Position numbers and translations under genes: made by a program. From contig NC_132992.1 of NCBI RefSeq assembly GCF_048564905.1, forward strand, positions 95,431,001 to 95,495,000: DNA of 64,000 nt, given 5' to 3'. Below the pieces are notes generated by a model. The model ran no database searches, was not told the origin of the DNA, and saw only the letters and a program-made list of their open reading frames with translations. Positions 39,691 to 52,300 of this stretch are shown here, piece after piece (position 1 is the first letter of the stretch; every line of letters begins with the position of its first letter). This stretch comes from Vicugna pacos. Taxonomy: Eukaryota > Chordata > Mammalia > Artiodactyla > Camelidae.

Positions 39691-40570
39691 CCTAACTGAA
39701 GGGCGCCGCGCGTAGCCTGAGACGTTTCCGTGAACCAGATGCCACGCCTGCAGCTTCCCCCCTAACCCCCGGATGCCCTGGACATGCATTACTGCTCTGA
39801 ACCTCCCATTTCTTTTGGCAACAGAAGAAAAAGTGGTGTGTTCTGACCCAGGTTCCAGGCCTCAGTCACCACCCTTGGATCCCAGAACAGCCTCAGGCCG
39901 TCCTGGCCTTTTGGGCAGAGTGGGGGTGGCTGAGCCAGGTAGGTGGAATCCTTCAGGCTCCCAGCCCTGCACAGTCCCCCACAGGACGTGTCCCCCACAG
40001 GACATGTCCCCCGTGGGCTGGCGTCTCTCAGGAGCCTGGGACCAGTACCTTCCGCGTTCACCACAGTCATCCCTAGAGGTGTGGGCTGCACAGCAACCCA
40101 GGGGTCTTGTGACACTTCACCCCCAAGTCCACTTTGCAGCACCATGGGAACTCGGCTCCGTCTGACTCCATGTGTCAGAATGTTCTAGAGGCACTGAAGA
40201 GGCTCAGGTGGGGGCAGTCTCTCCCTGCAGTGCCCACCCCAGTGGCTGGTGTGGGCTGTCTTCCTGAATGGGAGGCTTGGCATGGTCCGCTCAGATGATC
40301 CCGACAGCCCACGGCCTGTGATTCCCTCTGGAATGAGCTCCGGCAGGCTGGCCCCAGCCTCTCTGCAGGTGGGGCGCTCTGTACCTCCCTCAGACTGCGG
40401 GAGCCACCCGCCTCACTGCTCCACCCTCGGGCACCCTCTGACAGGCCTTCTTCCCGGGCACGTGTAGATCAGCCGGTCAGGAGCACCAATTGGAGGGATG
40501 ATTTTGGCAGTGAGTTTGTAGGTACAATGAAAAAGCGCACTTTGTGAAAAGGAAACATAGTTAGTGGAAC
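39691..40570. other. Spacer
   Basis: No gene was recognised. The last part (40,150-40,450) is diverged homologue of about 62,540-62,700 in the IgG1b unit. Confidence 0.45.
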
Positions 40571-40576
40571 TTATCT

Positions 40577-41693
40577 GAAGTGGAAAATGCCTGCCTGTGG
40601 AAGACACTGTCGAGAGAATGAAAGGCAGGCCATGGACTGGGAGAATCACACATTTGCAAACCTCGTATCTGATGAAGGACTCGTGTCCGCAATATGCGGA
40701 GAAGTGTTAAAAGTCCACAACAAGGAAACAAACGACCCAGTCAAAAGTGACTAAAAGCCCTGGACAGACCTCTCACCTAAGAAGACTCACAGATGCAGAG
40801 AAGGAAGCACAAGTTTCCTCCACATCCGACGTCGTTGGAGGCTGTAAGCGAAAACAAGGAAGACCACCACGCAGCTGTTAGAACGGTGGACGTCCAGAAG
40901 CAACACCGAAACCCGGCACCTCCCGACGCTGGTGAGGGTGTGGGGCAGCAGGAGGCCTCCTCCGCTGTGGGTGGGTGCAAACGGGAAGAGCCCGTCTGCA
41001 GGAGAGCTCGGCAGTTTCTCCAGAATCTAAACCTAATCTTGCCATACAACCCGGCAACTGCATTCCTAGATACTCACCTGTTCAAATGGGCTGAAAACTC
41101 ATGTCCACCCCAAATCTGTGCAGCGATGTGTATGGTTTATAAATGTCTACAGATGCTTCATTCGTAGCTTAATTCAAACTTGGATGCGCACAGGATGTCC
41201 CTCAGTAGGTGAGTGGATGCATCCAGGCAGAGGAACAGGATTGCAGAATAAAAAGGACGAAGCCGTCTGTGAAGAACTGATTTTTTTCATCATTGTATAG
41301 CATCCTTCTGGGTCTCTTATGACTGTTTTTACCTTCAAGTCTATTTTGTCCAAGTGTACGCATCCTTGCTTCCTTTTGTTTGCCTTTTCCATGGAGTACG
41401 TTTTTCCATCCCTTCGTGACCAGCCTACATGTGTCCTTAAGCCTAAAGTGAGTGCCTTGTGTTGGCACAGATCTGGGCCTTGCTTGTTATCCACTCAGCC
41501 ACTGTATATCTTTTGCTCTGATAATGTAATCCATTTACATTTAAGGTAATTGTGGCAGGGAAAGGCCTATTATCACTGTTGTTTTTAATAGTTCTCTGTC
41601 TGTCTTGTAGTGAACTTGTTCCTCTATTCCTTCTTGCTTCTTTCTTTTGTGCTTCATTGATTTTTTGTGGTGATACTCTTTGATTCTGCCGTG
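40577..41693. repeat. Segmental duplication block B, proximal copy
   Basis: Nearly identical to 62,884-64,000 (offset 22,307), with only a few single-base differences noticed (for example at about 40,964, 41,142, 41,599 and 41,667). The match continues to the end of the window, so the duplicated unit extends beyond it. Confidence 0.93.
40590..41250 (+). mobile_element. L1M ORF2 3' end fragment (proximal copy)
   Basis: The plus strand follows the L1 ORF2 end: ggccatggactgggagaatc, tctgatgaaggactcgtgtc, caacaaggaaacaaacgacc, a gctggtgagggtgtgg segment, then catacaacccggcaactgca and ttggatgcgcacaggatgtc. The remaining 124-codon frame is a relic. Confidence 0.7.
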
Positions 41694-41720
41694 ATTCAAT
41701 AGGTATAAATTTTCAGTTAT
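41280..41720 (-). mobile_element. L1 ORF2 fragment, antisense
   Basis: Antisense ORF2 pattern: aagtctattttgtccaagtg, tttttccatcccttcgtgac, atccactcagccactgtata, aatccatttacatttaaggt. It abuts the sense-oriented L1 fragment, giving an inverted L1 junction. Confidence 0.7.
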
Positions 41721-42040
41721 GCAGAATGAGATCTATTCCGAGGCTCCGTGTGTAACATTGTGCTGACGGTTTACAACACTGCATTGTGCACCCAGATACT
41801 TGTTAAGAGAGTAGATTTCGTGATAAGGGCTCTTCACATACATGTGCTGCTCCCCCATCCCAATAAACCCAAAGCACAAGGAAACTTTTAGAGGAATGGA
41901 TATATCGACTACCCTGACAGTGACGATGGTTTCACAGGTGTCTGCATATGTGCAAACTCAGATGTACCTCGAATATATGCATTTATTTTGTGTATCAATT
42001 GTATCTCAACAAAGCTGTTGAAAAAAGAAGTTAGTAGGAG
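41721..42040 (+). mobile_element. L1 3' UTR remnant
   Basis: Ends tgtatcaattgtatctcaac, aaagctgttgaaaaaag, the usual L1M 3' terminus; the preceding DNA has L1 3' UTR character. The SINE follows directly. Confidence 0.5.
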
Positions 42041-42042
42041 AA

Positions 42043-42180
42043 GCAATGGGGGGAGGGTATTGATCAATGATAGAGCGTGTGCTTAGCATGCATGAGGTCC
42101 TTGGTTCAATCCCCAGTATCTCCATGAAGGAAAACTAATTACCCTCCCATAGTCCCCCAAAGTAAGAAACGACCATTAAA
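42043..42180 (+). mobile_element. Camelid tRNA-Ala-derived SINE (Vic-1 type)
   Basis: ggggggagggtattgatcaa then tagagcgtgtgcttagcatg, caggtcc-like core and B box ggttcaatccc, followed by ccagtatctccatgaa and an A-rich/CCTCCC tail. This is the abundant camelid SINE derived from tRNA-Ala. Its presence independently supports a camelid source. Diverged at several sites. Confidence 0.85.
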
Positions 42181-42189
42181 AACGAAGAA

Positions 42190-42780
42190 GAAATGAGCCA
42201 TTGAGGCACAAAAGGACATGGGGAAATGAAAATGCGCATTGCTAAGTGAAAGGAGCCAACCGGAGAAGGTTATGCTCGCTGTGAGATTCCTACTACACGG
42301 TATTTGAAGGAGCTCACCTATGGAGACAATGAGAAGGCGAGTGGCTGCCAGGAGTTTGTGTGGGAGGGGTGGGGAATGAGGCGGTGAGGTACAGGGGGTC
42401 TTCAAGGCAGTGAAATTGTACTGTGTGTTGCTGAAATGGTGGACCGATGGGCAGCAGCCTGAACAGTGAACCTGATCAAGGCAGTTCCATGGACAGCAGC
42501 CTCGGGGCCTCTGGATGCAAATGACACCATGCATTTGTCAAAACTCATAGAATTGTGCAGATAATAGTGAGCCATGGTGTTGCCTATGGACTTCAGTTAA
42601 TCATAATGTATTAACTTGGTTCATCACTTCTGACAAATGTAGCACACTGGAGCAAGATATTCACAACAGGTGAAACTGGGTGTATGTGTGGGGCACTGGA
42701 ATTTATGGAGCTCTGTGGACTTTCTGTTAGCCTGAAACTACCCTAAAAGGGCAAAGTCTGTTTAATCTAAAAATATCATT
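42190..42780 (+). mobile_element. L1M 3' UTR fragment
   Basis: Pattern: ttgctaagtgaaaggagcca, ttcctactacacggtatttg, ggctgccaggagtttgtg, tcaaaactcatagaattgtg, a gttcatcacttctgacaaatg segment and cctgaaactaccctaaaagg. Old L1M-type 3' end, possibly two insertions. Confidence 0.6.
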
Positions 42781-43129
42781 ACTCCGTGCAGAGCAGCAGA
42801 AGCAGGACCATGGACAGTAGCTGAAACAGCCTGCTAGTCCGCGTCAGGACCACGGACAGCGGCCTGGAAGGCCTTGGGTACACACATGGCTCAGCCATTG
42901 CCTGACGTGGAAAAGGCCTCATGGACAGCAAATGGGCCCTGTGGAACGCAAGGTAGTTTCAGAGGAAGAACGCAGCCTGGACCAGCGTCCCAAGACCTCG
43001 TGTGTCTCGGGGCAGGAGCCATGTCCATCTTCGTAACCTGAGTACTCTTCTTGGCCCAATGTCTTGGAGTCACGCCCCACAGAGAAGCATGATTGATCCC
43101 AAGTGTGGTGGGTGGAATTTGAAGATGGT
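42781..43129. other. Unassigned 350-base stretch
   Basis: Contains three loosely repeated tgGACAGcaG-like phrases (42,810, 42,850, 42,920). No gene or named repeat was recognised. Confidence 0.3.
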
Positions 43130-44720
43130 TCCTTATTTTGATATGAATTTGTGTATATACATAGATTTAAGTTAAATACACTTCACTGAGAAAGTTATAT
43201 TAGTTTCGGGTGGACAACATACAAAATGGTGATTGAATACTTTTAGAGAGTACATTCCACTTGAAGTTATTAGAAGCACTGACTATACTCCCTGTGCTGT
43301 GCAATAGTCCTAGTAGCCTATGGATTTTATACATAGTAGTTGGTATTTCTTAATTCCCTGTCCTTACGTAGCCCCTTCCCCCTCTCCTCTCCACACGGGT
43401 AACCACTAATTTGATCTGTCTATCTGTGTGTCTGTTTTCCTGTTGTTATATTTACTCACTTCTATTAATGTTTAGATTCCACATACAAGTGATATCCTAG
43501 AGCATTTGCCTTTGTCTGACTGACTTCACTAAGCCTCCTACTGCAGAGAACCACCAATGTCACAAACGGCGGAAATCAATCTTCTGCACGGCTGAGCATT
43601 ATTGCGTCGTGTGTATTCATCGTACCACCTTTATCCATTGTTCTGCCGACAGACACCTGTGTTGCTTCCGTATGCTGACTCTTGTTCATACGGTTGCTAT
43701 GTACCTTGGGGTGCATGTATCTTTGCAAATTCTTGTTTTTGTTTCCTTCGGATGTACAGGCGGGAGTGGAATTGCTGGACCGTGTGATAGTTGTTTCTTT
43801 AGTTTTTCTGAGGATACTCCTTGCTGTTTTCCCCAGAGGCTGCACCCGCTTGCACTCCTGCGACCAGCGACCAGGGCTCCGTCTACCCCATCTCTTCACC
43901 AATATTTCTTACTTGCAGTCTTTGTGGTGACATCTCCTCTTGGGTTTGATTTACATTTCCCTAACGATTAGGAATGTGAGCAGCTTTTCACCTGTCTGTT
44001 TTTTTTAGTTCCCTCTGTGACGCCCCCCGTTATTTTTGATGTTATATTTTGCTTCTTCCTGTGAACTGCTGTTTACTGCAGTCACAGTTAATTTTACGTA
44101 ATGTATCTTTTAATCTTTTGCTTATTTAGCTGATGACCTCAGGCTTTAATTTGCCTTTTAGCGGGATTTGCCTTTGCTGTAAATTCTTGCGTCTTGCAAT
44201 AGCCTGTGTGCTCCCCTCCAGGAAGACCGTTGACATGTCTCTGGGGGTTGATGAACTGCTCCAGGCTCTGCTTGCCTGAGAAGTTCTTGTCTCTCCTTCA
44301 GGTCTAAACCACAATCTTGCGGGGTGACGTCTCCTAGGTTGTAGGTTTTTGGCATTCAGCATTTGTATAGATCATGCCTCTCCCGTCTGGTCTGCAGAGT
44401 TTCTGCAGAAAAATCAGCTGTTAACTTTGTGGCAGCTCCTTGTACGTGACTCTGTTGTTCTCTTTCTGTCTTCAGAATCCTCTCTTTATCCTTAACTTTT
44501 GCCAACTTAATTGTGACGTGTCTTGGTGTGGGTCTCTCTGGGTTGTGTTTGTTTGGGACTGTGTGATTCCTACGCCTGGAAATGTCTCTCTTTCTTCATG
44601 GTTGGTGAGTTTTTGCCATAATTTCACTAAGTACATTTTCAACTTCTCTCTCTCTCCCTTCTGCTTCTGGGACCCCGATCATGCCGAAGTTAGGACAGTT
44701 GATGTCGTTCCATAGATTCC
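43130..44720 (-). mobile_element. L1 fragments, antisense, crossing the block A edge
   Basis: 43,160-43,600 is antisense L1 3' sequence (gtgctgtgcaatagtcctag, ggtaaccactaatttgatct, tgactgacttcactaagcct). It runs without interruption into the antisense L1 of block A (43,580 onward). In the proximal copy only the part from 24,753 is shared. Confidence 0.65.
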
Positions 44721-46791
44721 GTCAACTGCTCTCAGTGTTAAAAAAGTTGTTTTTCCTTTTGTAGTTCTGACTGGGTAATTCCCATGGTTCTGTCTTCCAG
44801 GTCGCGTGGGGTCTCCGGTGCCACCTAGTCCCTGTTCGCCCCTTCCAGTGTTTTAAGTTTTAGCCATCGTACCCCTCTGGTGAGTGGTTCTCTTTTTATA
44901 TTTTCCAGGTCCCTGTAAAGGTTCAAACTGTTTTCATGTGTCCTTTTCCCTAACTTGGTTAGCATTCATATTACTAACGCTCTCACGCTGCCCACTCCCC
45001 AGGGAAGACCTGCGTGCCCATGACGTGTCCCCCTGTCCCGGGTCCCCTCCCCGAGGCTGCGTTCCAAACCGAGTACCTCTCTTCCCTCCCTACGTGACTC
45101 CTCGTGGACCTTTCTTCAGCGCCTTGGCTGTACAGGAGTCTCTCTGCCAGTCTCCATTTTTCTCCAGTGAGACGTGGTCCACATGTAGATGTAATGTGAA
45201 TGTGCTCTGTGTCCTTCTACTCCACCGTCTCCGTCTCCTCCTCTCATAACCAACCTGTTCCGTCCACCCCACCCCCTACCGTGTGACAAAGGACGTGTTA
45301 GAGGTGATGCTACATACCTCAGCGTATAAGCTGCAGGACACCCAAGGCGGAGGTTATTCATCAACACGAGACGTGAACATCAGCCGAAGGTACGTAAGGT
45401 GGGCAATGGGAGTTGAAGCCTTTCTTGGAGGAGGGTTGGCATTTTTATATTACATCTGAGGTAATTCCCCTGCATTAGGTGGAAACACAAAGTGTATTGC
45501 TGCCTTTTAATCGGGAAGCTTAACGTGGTGCACGGTGGCCGACAAGCAGTGGGTTGTGCTGTTCTTGTTCTACGTCAGGTTAGCTAAGCCGTGAGCAGCT
45601 TTCTTAGCGTTCCCTTCCCTTCGTGTGTCTCTAGGTTAGGGTTGTCCAGAAGAGAAGTTTACACCTGTTGGAGAGCAAACTGAAGGAGCAGTCCCTTGGC
45701 TGGGGGGCTCTGCTACAGCCGTGCACGTTGTCACTGACCGGCACCCTCACGCCGTCAGTGTGGAGAAGCTGCTCCTCCGGCGCCCGCCGGCCTCCGCAGG
45801 GGTCCAGCCCTGGGCCAGGCAGGTGTGCAGCTCCATCCTGCTGCCACCGGTTTCTTCCACAGGGAGAGACACGGGCCCCAGGTCTTCCTGAAGGCTTTCA
45901 GATTTTATTTAACGGGTTAGATTTCTCCTGCTGCCACCGGTTTCTTCCACAGGGAGAGACACGGGCTCCAGGTCTTCCTGAAGGCTTTCAGATTTTATTT
46001 AACGGGTTAGATTTCTCCCGTTTAAAAGAATAGGACTTGCCCCCAAGAAAGTGTACCATGTTAAGCCTTTCTCCGGGTTTTGGGGACAGCAAATGCATTC
46101 ATAAAGTGCAGTCACGACCGCCCGTGTCTCCATAACTCTTCCCATCTTTACGTGTGAAACCCTATGCCCGTAAACAACAACCCCCCGTTCTCCCCCGGCT
46201 GCAACCACTTCTGTGTTTTCTCCTTCTGTGAATGCGGCCACTCCTAATCGCTCACCCGAGTGGAATCGCACACGATTCACCGTCTTGCCCGCGGCTCACG
46301 GTACGCGTTCCGATGTCCTCCAGGTGCCCCCGTGCTGTCACACACGTCAGAGTGTTCTTCTTTCTCGGGGCAGTACTGTTCCATTGTACGCTCAGCCCAC
46401 ATCGTGCTCATCTGTCCATCCCCGGAAGGACACTCGAGTTCGTGCCTCGTGGTAGGTCTTGTCAACGGAGTTGCTGTGAAGTGGGTGTTCAAGTGCCTCT
46501 TTAAGACCTGTTGTATGTTCGCTCGGGTTTATTGTCAGCAGTGAGATTGCTGCAAGTGTGGTAGTTGTTTCTGAAATGTCTTTGAGGGGCTTCCAAACCG
46601 TTTTGCACAACGGTAATGCCATCTTATGTTCTCACCAGCAGCGCACAAGGGTTTCTTTTCTCCACATCCACGGACACCACACACGGACAGCAATCCAGGT
46701 TTTCAAAGCTCAGACCGGCAGGCGTTCCCCTTGGAGTGCGGGAGGAGGGGGGACCTGGTGGGGGCCCAGGAGCGCAGTGGGGTGGCAGCCC

Positions 46792-46826
<35 letters not shown>

Positions 46827-48268
46827 TGTGGATGGGGGTGCGGGTCGGATAGGTGAGACACTGACAGGAGTGTGTCGGAGCTATTGCCCGGGGCAGCGCC
46901 CCTAGGGGTCAGGAGCAGCAGAAAGCTGAGCTCAGGCTCGCACCGGTGCTGACACAGGGGCTCAAGGGAAGGCGTCGGCCACTTCGCTTCCAGGGTCCCA
47001 GGAGGGGCTGTGCATGGGGGACGCGCTGTGGCCTGGTGTTGCCCCGGGGTCAGGACGGGGCCCTCAGGCCTGGTGGGGGGCAGCTGTTCTGGGACTGGTG
47101 CTCCTCAAGGACCCGCGGGGCCAGCCCGGCATCGAGCGTCCTGGTGTCCCCGTGGGAATGTGTGGCTGGAGGCAGATCCGGGCTCCAGGGGATGGAGGTG
47201 AGGGGCAGGGCCTGGGGCTGGGCATGCTGCAGGGACCATAGGCAGGTTCAGCTTGTTGGTTAGGTGTTCCGTGTGAGGGAAATGGCGAGTGGGGGAGACC
47301 CCCAGGATGGCTTCCGGAGCACCCTGGAGGCAGAGGGTGCCCAGTGTCCTCACGCCTGGCAGGGTCCCTGAGGGCCGGCGATGCCCCTGGACCCGGCTGC
47401 CCGCCCCATGGCCTCACCGTCTCTGGTGCAGAGCCCACTGGAGCGAGCTGTCCCTTTCCTGCATGAAGTTCTCTGTCTTCCTCTGGCTGTCTGTCTGTCT
47501 GTGCCCACAGGAAGCTGGAATGGCCCTTTCCACTCAGTGCTGGTCCCAGCTCCCCTCCAGGAGCCTGTCCTGCTGGCCTCCCCTGGGGCCGTGGAGGCAC
47601 AGACTCGGCACGTTGATTTCGCCCCCTCTTCCCTGACACACTGAAAGGCTCACACAGACACTTGGACAATGTCCAGCCGCCCAGGGCCGCGTCCCGTGGA
47701 TGACTGAGCTCTCCTGTAGCGCTGGCCTGGACCGCCCAGCAGAGCCAGCCCTGACCAGGCACTGGCCTCCGTTTCCTGGAGCATTTCCTGCGAAGGGCAG
47801 ACAGCTGTGGATCCTGTGTCTGCCCTCTGGGGAGTGCTGTGTCTCCTACAGCCCGGGACCTGAGACTGTTCCTTTGAGATGGAGCCACCAGGAGGGCCTG
47901 GAGCTCAGGGTCTGGCCTCCCCGGAGGACCGAGTCCTGACTGCGTCCCTGCAGCCTTGGCAGCCGGTGGGCACAGTGGCCTTCACGCTCCTCGAGCTGGG
48001 ACGTGCTGCTCCAGGACGGGAGACAATCATTTCTGTGGTTCCAACCCGACTGCGGTGCGTGTTACAGCAGCCGTGCTGACCAGGCGTCCGACCCCTGGGA
48101 CTTGCTGCTGACTCCGCGCCCCCAGGGAACCCCAGGGATGGGTGTGGTGGGGGGAGAGCTGAGGCCTGGGGCTGGGAGGGTGTGGCGGGCGGCCAGGCTG
48201 TGGAGTCCCCAGGGGAGGGGCCGCAACACAGAGCGACTGCCAGGGAGCTATGGAATGGTAAAGGATGC

Positions 48269-48274
48269 TTTATT
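48269..48274 (-). terminator. Poly(A) signal for membrane IgG1b
   Basis: AATAAA on the minus strand, identical in context to 29,444-29,449. Confidence 0.65.
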
Positions 48275-49278
48275 GTCTAGAGAACCGAAAATATGAGAAG
48301 CCAGAGTCTCGCAACAAAAACCCAAACCAAAGAGAAACAGCGCAGAAAGTTCATGGGCTCCAGACGTTTAGAAAGGATGCACAGCTCCCCAAGCCAGGCC
48401 TGGCGTGACCTCTGGCTGTAGCGCGCCCCCTCTCCCCCGCCACCACCCGGCAGTGGGGCCTGCCCCTCCCCATCCAGGGACAAGACAGGAGAGGCCCAGG
48501 GGTCTCGGGCCGGGACGCCGGGGTGTCGGGCTCCCTCCTCCCGGGGTCGCCTCTCACCCCACCCCCCGGTGCAGGGGAGCTCCTGCTGAAGGTGACTCAG
48601 GCCGCTGGCCAAGGGACAGGCTGGCTGCGGCCACTGCCCTGTTGTGCCAGTGTCCCTCTTGCTGTGTCCAGCGAGGCTGTGTCCTGCCCCTGGGGGACCC
48701 GGTCACCAGTTCCGTCTCTGGGAAGCTGGAGTGGGGAGACCTCACTGCCGTTCCTGGCAGGCCTGGCTCCTGTAGGGGCCATGGGCCCAGGCCCTTCTCA
48801 GAGCTGAGTACTTGGCTGACCGTTGGTGGCACATCCAGAAGCTTCCCTGCTGCGAGACGTTGGCCAGGGCTGCATATGTTCCCACCAAGGATCTGACACA
48901 GGCACCTCCCCTTGGGGACCCTGCTTGATGACCAATCTGATGGTGTCCACAGAGCTATCCCTGCCCACTGCCCCGGGATGCCAGCCTCCTGCTCATCCAA
49001 GGGAACCTGAGGGTGCCCCGGGCACTCCCGGTGAGGACAGGCAGACCCCTAAGCTCAGGTTGGTGGTAGCACCTGCTGCCCAGCTGGCCCCTGAACGTGA
49101 GCAATGTGCAGGGTGTGGTCAGTGGTTGCCTTTAAGTCGGAGGATGGAGGTGCGGGTGAGCATGGCCGAGAGCTCAGAACTGGCAGGGCAGCGGGCGGAG
49201 TAGTGGCTGAGCAGCTCGGAGTGATGAACGGGGTACCTCTGGGGCCTGTGGTGGCCGTGGACACCCCCAGAGGACACG

Positions 49279-49362
49279 CTAGGCCCCCTGCCCGATCATG
49301 TTTCTGTAGTCTGGGACGATCGTCTGCTTCAGCTCCAACACCGAGGAGAAGATCCACTTCAC
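49279..49362 (-). CDS. IGHG1B: IGHG1B membrane exon M2
   Basis: Same 27-residue tail with DYRNM as IgG2c M2. Stop TAG at 49,279-49,281. Confidence 0.94.
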   Translation of the reverse strand: MKWIFSSVLELKQTIVPDYRNMIGQGA

Positions 49363-52300
49363 CTGCAGGGACGGCGGGTGTGAGCACAGCCGGGGCCCCC
49401 ATGCCAGCTTCCCCCAAGGACCTGGCCTCCCAGCCCTGGGACTGCCGGCCGCAAGTGTGCTCAGGTGGGGTGGCGCGAGGACTACATGGGCACAGCCGCG
49501 GACAGCGAGGTCCCGACCAGGACATAGAGGGACAGTGAGAGAATAGAATGGACTGGAGAGACAGAGGAGGACAGACAGTGGACAGAGAGGACAAGAGGGG
49601 AGAGTGAGGAGACAGTGACGGGACTGTGAGGGGACAGGAAGGGGACAGGGAGGGACATGGAGGGACAGGGAGTGGATAGGGAAGGCGGACTGTGCGGGCA
49701 CCGTGTGGGGACAGCAGGCACCGCTGGCCTGGCCCGCCCACCTTGAAGAGGGTCACTGTGGCGCTGTAGCACACGCTGAGCAGGAAGAGGGTGATGAATA
49801 TGGAGATGGTGGTCCACAGCCCGTCCAGCTCCCCGCTCTGGGCCTCGGCACAGCTCTCCTCCTCCAGGAGTGGCTCTGGACAGGGAGGGGGTGTTCAGCT
49901 CTGTGGCTGCCCGTCACGTGCCAGGGCAGGGTCAGTGGCGCCTGGGGTGGGTCCCTCTGTGACAGGGCGGGTGGGGCACTAGGATCCCCCTGGGGGGCTG
50001 GATCAATGGTTCCCTTAGGTCAGTCCCTGGGCAGCGACCTCGTGTCCCCCATTCCTCCAGCTTGGGCCTCAGTCTTGGCCGGACTCCTTGGGCCCAGATC
50101 TCGGCCTGGTCAGTGGGGGCCCCTATCCTCTCCTCTGCTGTGCCTTTCATGGGGTCCTCTGCGGGGAGGGTGCCCTGACCCCTGCCTTCCCTCCCACTGG
50201 AGGCCAGGCCTAGAAGGCAGGGTCTGCAGAGCAGGGCTGTGGTGGGTCCTACTGCAGGGAAGGGCGGAGGCAACCTTGGGGTGTCCTTGTGTGCCCAAGG
50301 GGGTGGGGTCGGCGTGCTAGGGACCAGTGGGGTGTTGGGTCTCTGTGTGTTGAGGAGGGGGTGCAGGTGTTCTGGGGAGAGGAGGGGTGGGGGTCTGAGC
50401 TGACCAGTGTGGTCAGAGTGTGGTCTGTGCTGCTGGGGCTTTGAGGAGTGGGGACCAAGCTGTTGTCCACAGAGGGTTCATGAGACCCGGCTGCAGGCTC
50501 CGGTCTGGCCCCGGGCGGGTACCCCGTTGAGGACCCAGTGAGCAAGGCTGGCCTGTGTGCACTTTTGTGGTTCAGCGCTTTGTGCAGTTGCACAGGAAAT
50601 GAGTGTGCGTGAGTATGCAGGAGGACGAGGGGTGTGCAGGCTGTTGTGCTCCATGAGAAGGCTTGTTTCCTATGGGTCTAGGTGAATGTCCCCTCGAGTG
50701 TACCGTTCTGGCCCGAGAACCTTGCCTGCGGGAATGTGGGGCCTGATCCCCGTGCGTCCTGCGAGCAGGAGGCCTGTGCCCCCATTGCTGGCCTGGCGTG
50801 GATCCCATGTTGACAGGGTGTCAGCACGTGGGCCTTTGAGGCCCCGGGGTCGGGAACTGCGGGGATAAGGACCTGCCACTGTCCCACAGTTGGGCTTGGA
50901 CAGAGGTGGGAAGAACTATGTATTCATTTCCGTGAGGGTCCCTGGGAGGCTCTACCAGTGTCCTCTGCACACTCCAGCCTGAGCAGGTGCTGGCTCGACA
51001 CTGGACCCTAGGGAGCTGCTGCCTCTGGCAGACCCCATCCCTTGCCTCTGGTCATCCCCAGTCCCCTGATGGCACCAAGGTTGTCCTCAGAGCCTGGGCT
51101 GCCCCCGCCTCCCGCAGGCCCGGCGGGCGCCGGAGCTCTGCTCGGAAAGAACCGTGACAGTGCTGCAGGGCCCCAGGGAGGCCCTGGGTGTTTTATTTCA
51201 TGCTGGCCTGGGAGGTATGTACACAGGGGTGGGGCTCAGGCGTCCACTCGGGACCCTGGGAGCCTCGGGGAGGGGGGTTCGCTGGGGTGCCGGGGTGAGG
51301 CTCATTTACCCGGAGACTGGGAGATGGATTTCTGGGTGTAGTGGTTGTGCAGGGCCTCATGCATCACCACACAGGTTAAGGTTTCTCCCCGCTGCCACGT
51401 GTTCTTTCCCACCGAGAGCTTGCTGTAGAGGAAGTAGGTCCCGTCGTTGTCCAGCTGTGGCGGCGTGTTGGCGTAGGTGCCCTCTGACTCCGGCTGACCG
51501 TTCCTCTGCCACTCAACGTTGATGTCAGCTGGGTAGAAGCCTTTGACCAGGCATGTTACGCTCACGGTGTCCTTGGCCAGCTCTTCCCGGTGTGGGGCCA
51601 GGGTGTACACCTGCGGCTCCCGGGTCTGCCCTGTGGGGACAGGTGTGTCTGTGAGCACGATGGTCACTCCGAGCAGCCCCACAGGACTCTCCCGCGCCCG
51701 TTGTCCATCCCACCTTTGGCCTTGGAGATGGTCCTCTCGATGGGGGCCGGGAGAGCTTTGTTGTTGACCTTGCACTTGAATTCCTTCCCCGTCAGCCAGT
51801 CCTGGTGCTGGATGGGCAGGACGCTGACCACGCGGTACGTGCTGTTGAACTGTTCCTCTTTTGGCTTCGTATTGGCCGTTCGCACCTCAACGCCATCAAT
51901 ATACCAGTTGAAATTGACCTCGGGGTCTTCCTTTCCGACGTCCACTACAACGCACGTGACCTCGGGCCTCCCAGAAATGGAGAGGACGTCCTTGGGTTTC
52001 GGGGGGAAGACAAAGACAGAGGGCCCTCCTGGGAGCTCAGGGGCTGGCAAGGAAGACAGGGTGGGCAGTTAGCACCTGGGCCAGCCTTGTCCAGGGCACA
52101 TGCATTCCCAGCATACCAGGGCTGTGGCCACCTCCTTGTTAAAGAGGGAGTGGCTTGTCTGACTCACCTGGACATTGGGGACACGTGCATCCTCCATGTG
52201 GTTCTGCAAAGAAAGCAGACAGGAGGTTTCTTGGTGAGGAGGCAGGCCTGTTGGGGCGGGCATAGGGCAGGGACAGATTTTGGCAGGTCCAGCACCAGCT

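Larger units (their letters stand above)
43580..51338. repeat. Segmental duplication block A, distal copy
   Basis: Nearly identical partner of 24,753-32,513. It includes the same L1 pieces, the 92-base tandem pair (45,835-46,019), the TG tract (46,795-46,822), gamma membrane exons, poly(A) sites and the 3' end of CH3. Identity stops abruptly inside CH3. Confidence 0.95.

Noticed and set aside
40793-41167. 124-residue frame present twice (also 63,100-63,474)
   Set aside because: It lies in an L1M ORF2 remnant inside duplication block B.
42043-42120. Possible tRNA gene
   Set aside because: A and B boxes are present, but the tail and flanks are those of a tRNA-derived SINE and the cloverleaf is not intact.
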